Shown here one piece after another: positions 56,775 to 64,000 of a stretch of DNA of 64,000 nucleotides (the first letter of the stretch is position 1; each line of letters starts with the position of its first letter). The notes below the pieces were generated by a model. The model had not been told where the DNA came from. It saw only the letters and a program-made list of their open reading frames with translations, and did no database searches. Both the position numbers and the translations under genes were made by a program. The stretch is from Pollenia angustigena (Eukaryota > Arthropoda > Insecta > Diptera > Polleniidae). Where the stretch lies: contig OV884058.1 of NCBI GenBank assembly GCA_930367215.1, positions 110,197,802-110,261,801 on the forward strand, in the 5' to 3' direction.

Positions 56775-56813
56775 CTTTAACAGTCGCGGTGTCGCCGTCG
56801 CCAGTATTGTGAC
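56775..56813 (-). other. Antisense exon-like block E3
   Basis: Acceptor TTGCTCTAG, donor TAAAG/GTGAGTTA on the minus strand. 39 bases, entered in phase 1 from E2, reading GHNTGDGDTATVK. Confidence 0.45.
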
Positions 56814-56870
56814 CTAGAGCAAAATTCATTTTCATTATAATTGGTTTTAATAATGTTTATGTCTTCTTAC

Positions 56871-56919
56871 CTGTTTTTTCGATCACCTCTTCCATATTTC
56901 CTGCACCAGCCTGAGTTTT
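56871..56919 (-). other. Antisense exon-like block E2
   Basis: Acceptor TTTCTTTACAG, donor AACAG/GTAAGAAG on the minus strand. 49 bases, reading KTQAGAGNMEEVIEKT in the frame opened by E1. Confidence 0.45.
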
Positions 56920-56984
56920 CTGTAAAGAAATAGAACATTTTTCGTTATTAAATATAAATATTAAGAATTTTCATTAACAACTTA

Positions 56985-57510
56985 TAGCCTTTTTACACTG
57001 ATCAACATCTAACATCTACCATCAATTTTCCACCATTTGCGAAGATGTTAACATCTTTCCATAAGAAATACATAGGGCTAAAAACCAACATCTTTAAAAG
57101 ATGTTCCTATCTCATTTTATTCCATTCTACATCTTTCGATTATTTTAGTGTCAACACTAGAAAAGTGGCAATAAGTTCTATTATTATTGTGGCATCACTG
57201 ATAAAAAGAAATTTGTTTTGAAAGCAGCGTTGCCATTTGTCAAGTTTTATCTTTAATTGCAATGTTTTTTTTGTTAAGTATTTTTTATATTTTTAAACAA
57301 ATTGAACGTCAAATACATTTTTGAGTTTTCTTTTTAAATTTTGGCACTTTTGTGAGAAAAAAACATTTTTAATTAAAAAATTTTTTTTTTCAAAAATGGT
57401 GACATTTTTGTTTGATGGTAGATGTTAGATGTGAGCAATGTAAACGAGTGTTTCACATTTTCTACATCTTTGATGGTGGATGTTAGATGTTGATCAGTGT
57501 AAAAAGCCTA
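56985..57510. mobile_element. TWA-flanked MITE, copy 3 (526 bp)
   Basis: Almost identical to copy 1 (11144-11669) and the same length. It is flanked by TTA (56982-56984 and 57511-57513). It lies in the first antisense intron, four bases after the E1 boundary, and changes that donor from GTAAGT to GTAATA. Confidence 0.8.
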
Positions 57511-57514
57511 TTAC

Positions 57515-57535
57515 CTTATTCATTGCAGCGGCCAT
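57515..57535 (-). other. Antisense exon-like block E1 with possible start codon
   Basis: The minus strand reads MAAAMNK from the ATG at 57535-57533, then GTAA at the boundary; before the MITE insertion the donor was AAG/GTAAGT. The block may begin further up, at an acceptor-like TTACTAACAG near 57613. In that longer block a second frame ends in TAA at the donor. Confidence 0.4.
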
Positions 57536-57831
57536 TGAGGAAAAAAATTTTACAACCACGAGTACGATTATTCATATTTTCTTTTTCATCGTATTCGTTC
57601 AGGTTACAGCTGTTAGTAAGTGTTGCCATAGTGGCCAAATAATTACATTCCACACAGGGTGGTGTTTGTAAATAAATATGAAACAAAGTTGCCAGATCGT
57701 GTTTTTTTTGAGAATAAGTGAAAATCCCCAAAATTCCAGAAATATAACAAAATCGTTAGGAAGTTTGGAAATTTGAGAAAAAGTTTCCCTCCCATTCTGC
57801 AGCCACTGGTGGACTGTAGAATGGTTGGGTT

Positions 57832-59782
57832 TGTCGTGTGTACCCTTTAGAGGGTTAATGGAAGTTAAGGTTGGCAACGCCGAAAATAGATAGAAAGAGA
57901 GAAAGGTAGGGTAATGAAGAGACGAAGCAAAAATTGTAGCAAGAAGAGGAAAAGTAAACAAATAAATACACAAGCAAACAAACCGAATAAAAACTAAATT
58001 GCTGAAAGTTTGTTGCTTGGAAAATTGTATTGGACGACATTTTGCTCGACCGAGGTTTCTTGGTCGCCAAAGACCAAAATGTCGGCCCTTTTTCTGCTTT
58101 TTCGGAGGTCAAGAAATGATGTGGTAAGTGGTGGCTGGAAAAAAAAGGTTTTGAAAGAAAATAAAAATTTGAAAGAAAAGTGCTAGTAAAAACTACTTGA
58201 AAGGAAAAAAAAGTTGTGTGTGAAAAGTTTGTTAATTGCCAATAAACATAATAAAATTTCATTAAAAAGACAACAAGTCAAAAGGAAAAAAACAAAGAAA
58301 TTTATTTAACATTTAACGAATTCAAAGAAAATAGCATCAGATGATTGCGATTAAAACATGAAAAATTCTATAACTTAAACATAAAAAATTGCAAAAAGAA
58401 TTTAAAATCTTAAAGTAAAAAAAAGAAAGGTTAGAAAAGTAAAACCTAAAGGGTAAACAAACATTTTGCAAAATCATAAAGCTTAAAACTATAATTGATA
58501 AAATCTGTAAAACAGAAAAGAAGAGCTTTTAAAATTCAACTTAAAACTAAAAATATAAATAACAGCCACCACCTCATCGCCGCCACATCCATCGTGGGAA
58601 CAGGAATCGTCCAGCCCAACATCACCGTTCCAGAGGTCAGGTATTCTGCCATTTGTGTTGACTCGGACTTATACGACGGACAACTAAACGGACGATTTAT
58701 AAAAAAATATATATATTGGTTTTTTTAATAGGGAAAACAGATTTTGCAGTTGTTACCTTTCGAATCAGTCCCTGGTTGCGTATTGGCCCAGGTGCGCGTC
58801 GAATTTAGGGTTTGAGCTCAGGCCTGTTAGTCGTCTTAGGGTTATTGCCCAGGAGGTAATGGGTGTTTTCCTTATCCTGTGGGAAATAAACTTTTATATG
58901 TATTGTTTTTTTTGTTGAAATAGGACCTTACTTACCCCGTACAGCAACATTTAGTTAGGACGCTTGACGGACCGACGGCAGTCCCTGTCAAACAGCTTCG
59001 CCTGGAAAATAATAAAAATATCAATTAAACTTTTTTTGTTTGTTTTCTGGCCAATTAATTTTTGTTATAAATTAAAGTTTTTTGCTTAAACTAAATTTTC
59101 ATTGACTTGGAAAATAATAAAATTTATTTTTGGTTGATAAGCTTTTATATTTCTTTTTTATATATATAAATCATTTTATTTTCCACTTTTAATATACATA
59201 TGATACAGAATGTCTTTAAGCATTAAAATTTTTCAATAAAACGTTTACAATGTTTATAATGAATTTGAAAATAAAATTTTAAATGCGTTTTGATTTTAAA
59301 AATAATGAGTAGCTAAACTCATTAGGGTGAAGCAAATAGGAGGGTGATGGTAAGGTGAATGGTAGACTTTGGGATGATCAAATTTCTTTTCAGGTCATCA
59401 CGGTGAAGTCCGAATGGATTTCAGGTGGGAGGGCAGAAGTTGGCAAAACACCAGCCAACTCAACTCCTAGGTGAAAGGTGCAACAGGTGAGTACACGGTG
59501 CAAAATGTATTTATAATGGCAATAGATTCGTTTTTTTTTTATTAATTGCGTTCACTTTCGGGCTCCTTTTTTTTTATTAATCTTTGTTTTTGTCCCAAAT
59601 TGGCTGGCATGAATTTTTTTGTAGCGGCCAAGTGCCTGATTGGTTGGCAAGAACCACCCCAATACGGCGAGCCCTAGCCGGACTTACGCCAGCATGCCAG
59701 CGCCGCCAACAATCTGGCCACACCTGACCCTATGGTTTTCTTCCGTGTTTTTTTTTATAAAACACCAGCTGCTACTGCTACA
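57832..59782 (+). repeat. 3' LTR of the gypsy-type element
   Basis: 1951 bp. It differs from the 5' LTR only by A to G near 58282, C to A near 58668 and TC to AA near 58990. It is followed by CTTT. A clear polypurine tract is not seen before it (GAATGGTTGGGTT). Confidence 0.93.
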
Positions 59783-59786
59783 CTTT

Positions 59787-60726
59787 TAATACGGACTTTG
59801 TAGACATGATTCGTGCTGAACCGCTTAAATTTTACCTTCTAGTGTTTGCAGAAAAGTTTCGTCAGAAGAACATATCTTTCTTCCAAAAATTGAAGAAAGT
59901 TTTATGGGTTTTATGATACATACCCCTGTTAAGATTTACAACTCAACTCAGTCGAGTTAAAATTAAAACAACTGGTATCAAAGCTTATGCTATCCACCAG
60001 GGCTAGTGAAAATTTATTTAACTCAACAGCTAGTCCATATAAGCCATATGGTATATGTATGTCAAAAATTAGCCATTACTTCACCAGTTTCCCATACAAG
60101 CAAGTATATTCTCGAAATTAGGGTTTTGGTACGATTTTTAATACTATGACGATGGTTGTATAAAATTTGGCATACCCGAATTTAGCAATTTAACCTAGAG
60201 TTGGACAAAATCGTTCCGTTTGTTGTATCGTTTCTTTCGTTCATCCTTCTCGTGTTCTTACTTTGAACAATGCCTAAAGGAGGAACGAGAAAAAAATATA
60301 TTTTATTGCTTGTTTTCATTTTGTGGTGTAACAACTTAGGAAGAATTATTATTATTTCGTAAATTTGAACCTGTTTTAATTGACGCGTACCTGTATGCAG
60401 CCTGTGGTCAACGGTTGAAATATTGCTACCTAACGTAACCTAAATTAAGAATTTTGTATTTCGCGATACACGAATACCCGGCAGCCGGCAACACTAATCC
60501 TTACACAAAAAATCAAGTGTAAAAATGAATTGTACGAAACAAATGTGATGATCCAATGGATTCCAATTGCGGAACGAGGAACGATTAAAAATAACTATTG
60601 AAACAGCCCGAACCGTCCCTATAAGGGAATCATTCAACGGAACTAGGTCATTCCGGAACGTCGCAACTTTAATTTAACCTGTTTTATTTAAATTGACTTG
60701 ACTCAAAGTTCTATCTACATATCGAC
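59787..60726. other. Flanking DNA without a supported gene
   Basis: About 60190-60670 contains GGAACGA/TCGTTCC-type words on both strands, probably an eroded foldback repeat. No gene. Confidence 0.3.
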
Positions 60727-60935
60727 CCCTTTGCGCGAAATTATCGTATATGCCAATTTTTTTGAAATTGAGTTTTTGATGCAATCTTCTTCTACATTCA
60801 AAGAGACGTCACCTGACAAAATATTGTAGGCGAATTCCACTTCGTTGCTCCTAAAAATTGATGTATATTTTCATTTTGATATTGCTGTCCTGTAGAATTA
60901 GGTTTTTATAACATACGATAATTTCGCGCAAAGGG
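60727..60935. mobile_element. MITE (209 bp)
   Basis: CCCTTTGCGCGAAATTATCG at the left is the complement of CGATAATTTCGCGCAAAGGG at the right, extending to a TIR of at least 23 bases. No coding capacity. Confidence 0.65.
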
Positions 60936-61834
60936 ATCGTTATATTGACATAAATAAATGTATTAAATAATCACGTCTATCGTGAATAAAATTTAATAAC
61001 TTTTCCATCGAAATTTTACTTTTATCCATAAATTTTTTAGGAAAAATAAAACAAATTTCGAGAAACATTTTAATCACGATAGATAAATATAAAAATTTAA
61101 GCTGTCTCGTTTACAAAAATGTCTTTTCTGTGGTACCATATATATACAAATATATAAAAGATTTAAAATAGTTATTATTTTAAAGTCTGAAAAAAACGGC
61201 AATTTGCTCATTTCGGAACAAAAAATCGTTAAAATGACGAAAAGTAGTCAAAACTGGCAGCCACGGTGCCATGGCTTCTCAAAAACTCACTATGGATGGT
61301 ACAATTGTACTTTTTTTGGTACAATTCAAAGCTCAAAGTACGCTAGTACCCCCGTGACTCATTTGGTACTTTTTTAAAATTTTTCAAACGTATTGTTATT
61401 TGATATAAAATAGCAACTCGTTTCCAATGAATATTAACGGAGTTCAGTGTTTGGTGCAAATGGTCAGCGAAATAGAAAATGCTAAATTTCATAGCTTTTT
61501 TATGACATTTAACGAAAGCTCTGTATATTTTGTTATTGGATTCAACAAAACAGCTATCATATTTTGCATTTTCTTTTTTTCAAAAGCATTTGAACCAAAC
61601 ACTGAACTCCGATATTGTGAATAGATTTGTTGCACTTGTTCATTGGACGATTGCATATGCAACATTCCAATTTAAGTATCAGCGGCAGCATAAAAGCTTG
61701 CTTTTTCAGATGATATTGACAAGTTTTTCAAAGATATAGGCAACCTGCAAAAATTCAAGTAGAACAGACGACTTCCTCTTATTTTAAGATTATTTTGGAA
61801 CGAAAACTCATAATATTGTCACGTCATTATTCTT
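60936..61834. other. Intergenic DNA, nothing recognised
   Basis: The short ORFs at 61427-61739 overlap in two frames and resemble no known protein. Confidence 0.3.
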
Positions 61835-62410
61835 ATACCCTTCACCTCAGGTGGAAAAGGGTATATATAAGATTGTCATTTCGTTTGTAATTTCTGCAAT
61901 ATTGATCTAAGACCCTATAAAGTATATATATTCTGGGTCTTTATGAGGAGATAACTTGATTTAACGATGTCCGTCCGTCTGTCCGTCCCTCCGTCTTACG
62001 TTTGAAATGTGTTTTCCGGAGACTCCAGACATGATAGCGGCTAGGTTGTTTTATATTTATGTCACATATAGTCCACCATTTCGTGCTATTGAAATTCAGC
62101 AAGATCGGTCCACAAATGGCTGAGATATGACCAAAAACCACGACTGCCTCTAATGTTTTCCAAAAATACCTTGTTGTTGTTGTATTTTTATTGCTTTTTT
62201 CTGTATATCTGGAGAACGGCGAGTGCCAAAGTTTCCAAATTAGGTGCAAACATTCAAACATACATGGCACAAACTATTTTGGTGAATATATTTCCCAACT
62301 TTTCTATTGCGGTGAACAATAACAACAAAAGTAATTTCAACTCAACTGTGTTGAATTTTGTGAACAGTAAACGTGCCATATTTCATTTTAATGATATTCG
62401 ATTAACGTTC

Positions 62411-62478
62411 CTTCATGGTTCAGTTGTCTAGAGGGTGTGTTAAGTTAGAAACTGAGAGTTCCCTGGTTCGAATCTTGG
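62411..62478 (+). ncRNA. tRNA-like segment (possible SINE head or tRNA pseudogene)
   Basis: TGGTTCAGTTGTCTAGAGGG resembles a pol III A box region. GGTTCGAATCTTGG about 40 bases on matches a B box / T-loop. A run of T's follows. The T stem is imperfect, so this is not a functional tRNA gene. Confidence 0.35.
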
Positions 62479-62517
62479 TTTTTTTCAAAAGAAAATTTAT
62501 TTTTTTTTTTTTTTTTT

Positions 62518-62834
62518 AAAAGATTTTGTTATTCGTGCTTAATTCCCAGTTTTTATTCTTGATAAAAACACTTGAAATTTATTGTTGATGGGATAAGCTA
62601 TTCCTATGCATTTCACTGGTTGCTTAGGCCAGATCATCAGGAAACTTTATCCATAAAGATTTTAGAAAAACTAAAGATATTAAACCAAATAAAACTGTTA
62701 AGCGTATAAGACTTATAGCAACAGTTTTACTTGTAACAATATCAAAGCTTTAACAAAACACATCAACAATAAAAAAGTGGGTTTATCTCATCTTACATTC
62801 CCCACTACAATTAGTTGAAATTCTCTCAACATCA
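62518..62834 (+). repeat. Dispersed repeat R, full plus-orientation copy
   Basis: Matches the reverse complement of 22410-22738 over its whole length. It is inserted into the mini-me-like element after an oligo-T run. Confidence 0.65.
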
Positions 62835-63016
62835 AAAAATATTTACCAGTTTTCGCTTTTTAAATTTGATTTATAATGAAGTTTTAAGTATTGTAAATAT
62901 GTATGTATATGTAACAATTATTTAGTTTTTGTCTAGTTGCTCTGTATTCTGCTCGCACAATGGTGAAGGGTATATAAGATTCGGCACAGCCGAATATAGC
63001 ACTCTTACTTGTTTTT

Positions 63017-64000
63017 ACTCTTAATGATTTTGAAGGAGATTTTACAAGATTTTAATTATGTATATCTGGACTTTCCACTCCAGCTTTTAAAATATATTTC
63101 TTCTTTCTGCAGTACATATTGACAATTGTAAACACAATAAATTTGGAAATGCCATCCAAATATGCTCGTACACACATATTTTTATAACGCTTAAATTTTT
63201 TTTTTCGCCAAATGGGGCGCAATTTTTTTAACAAGGAGTTTTTAGACAAATTCGAATTATCAAAGCTAAGATTTGCACAAAAACTTTTGCCAATTAATGA
63301 TATTTATATATACAGAAATAGCATACAGAAATAAAGCTAACTTCGGCGACGAAATTTTAAACTGGATAGCAAAATTTACTCTAGAAAATGTGATTTCAGT
63401 AAAAACCAGTATAGTACAGCTTTATTAAAAATATTTCTAAATGAAAGTGCAAATTTTACTATTCATAACGAATTCTTACCTTTATCGGCTATATATTTCT
63501 GTTTTTTGGTCCAAAGTGACCACAATCAAAAATTAATTATATTAGTTAATGCTTTCAGCGTTTAGTAGTATAACCAAATGAATATTTTCCATTCCAGACA
63601 CTTCGGCGAATGTGAAAACAAAAATTTCATGCCAAAATATTATAAAAATAAAGGACCTTAATAGACTGCATATATGTATGTGCCAACGGTTTCAAGTCTA
63701 ACTGAAACAAGACTTTTTCTTTTATAAAAAAATTATGAGAAATTATTTAGTACTATTGGGTTCGAAAAAGTTCGTTAGTACGATATTGGTTTTCTCATTT
63801 ATCATCCCTGGATGGTAGTGAATCAAATTATATTTACCACAAAAACCGTTGACCAAAACAAATAATCAGTATTATCGACACAATGAAATCGTCGTAGTAT
63901 TGCATTATCGACATAATACTGTTTTTATCTTAGCACGTACACCAACCTTGGTACTGTCTTCGAAAACGGTTGTTGTCTTAACAAAAAATTAAAGTTTCTC
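63017..64000. other. Window end, nothing recognised
   Basis: AT-rich DNA. Several TATCGACA/ATTATCGACATAATAC words at 63870-63920 hint at another small repeat. Confidence 0.3.

Larger units (their letters stand above)
38277..59782 (+). mobile_element. Ty3/gypsy-type LTR retrotransposon with nested insertions
   Basis: Two 1951-bp LTRs start TGTCGTG and end GCTACA. They are flanked by the 4-bp duplication CTTT (38273-38276 and 59783-59786). Order: LTR, PBS, gag, pol with protease-RT-RNase H-integrase, a 3.5-kb non-coding 3' region, LTR. The integrase-last gene order defines Ty3/gypsy. Without the BEL/Pao element (46035-54135 plus its 5-bp duplication) and the MITE at 56985-57510, the element would be about 12.9 kb, large for its class. 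The long LTR and tRNA-Lys-type PBS recall the Ulysses/Osvaldo group; this is a suggestion only. The LTRs differ at three sites (four bases), so the insertion is recent. Confidence 0.93.
61835..63016 (+). mobile_element. mini-me/DINE-1-like (Helentron) element
   Basis: It starts TTATACCCTTCACCTCAGGT and ends GGTGAAGGGTATATAAGATT, a small hairpin ATTCGGCACAGCCGAAT, then CTCTTACTTGTTTTT. It carries a (GTCY)n proto-microsatellite (about 61968-61995, TGTCCGTCCGTCTGTCCGTC) and an AAGTATATATATTCTGG block. These are the landmarks of dipteran mini-me/DINE-1 repeats. It is enlarged by inserted repeat R at 62518-62834. Confidence 0.65.

Noticed and set aside
54340..57831. An env gene downstream of gypsy pol
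   Set aside because: No sense ORF with signal peptide or membrane anchor exists here; only short AT-rich ORFs.
38277..59782. Long direct repeats as a possible CRISPR or tandem gene array
   Set aside because: They are LTRs with TG...CA ends and target duplications.

Overview
The window is nuclear DNA of an insect, most likely a higher (cyclorrhaphan, perhaps calyptrate) fly. It is AT-rich and intron-containing, has canonical GT-AG introns and AATAAA signals, carries dipteran repeats of the mini-me/DINE-1 type, and holds insect trypsin genes beside an animal TRAPPC11 gene. No bacterial signals apply. The species is inferred, not proven.

Layout. 1-607: 3' end of a non-LTR retrotransposon. 2.2-6.9 kb: TIR/foldback elements, including three nested inside each other. 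7.8-9.6 kb: two intronless trypsin genes. 10.4-16.8 kb: repeat jungle with a Tc1-like foldback, a TWA-flanked MITE, an RTE-like remnant, a hAT-type MITE with 8-bp TSDs, a head-to-head pair of 470-bp MITEs and a mini-me-like element; three of these insertions cut up one short DNA-binding-like gene remnant. 17.3-25.1 kb: three more trypsin genes, the last two a segmental duplication. 28.6-36.4 kb (minus): eleven phase-consistent exons for about 791 N-terminal residues of TRAPPC11; its 3' exons were not found.

38.3-59.8 kb: a 21.5-kb Ty3/gypsy-type retrotransposon with identical-length 1951-bp LTRs (about 4 differences) and a 4-bp TSD (CTTT). Its pol gene is interrupted by a BEL/Pao element (46035-54135, TSD TCAAG), whose gag is in turn interrupted by a 536-bp MITE. 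The gypsy gag-pol overlap has a textbook -1 slippery heptamer, GGGAAAC. The BEL element has an extra ORF in the env position that is a diverged copy of its own zinc-knuckle/protease module, with a splice acceptor 2 nt before its ATG.

The least expected part is the 3.5 kb between the gypsy pol stop and the 3' LTR. It has no sense ORF. It carries three copies of a hairpin whose stems differ but stay paired around conserved internal strands. On the minus strand it carries eight short exon-like blocks with consensus splice sites, two of which (E2-E3) look duplicated as E4-E5. A MITE sits inside the first donor site. Similar antisense exon-like blocks occur in the LTRs and 5' leader. 59.8-64 kb: small MITEs and a mini-me/Helentron-like element with a tRNA-like segment and a nested dispersed repeat.
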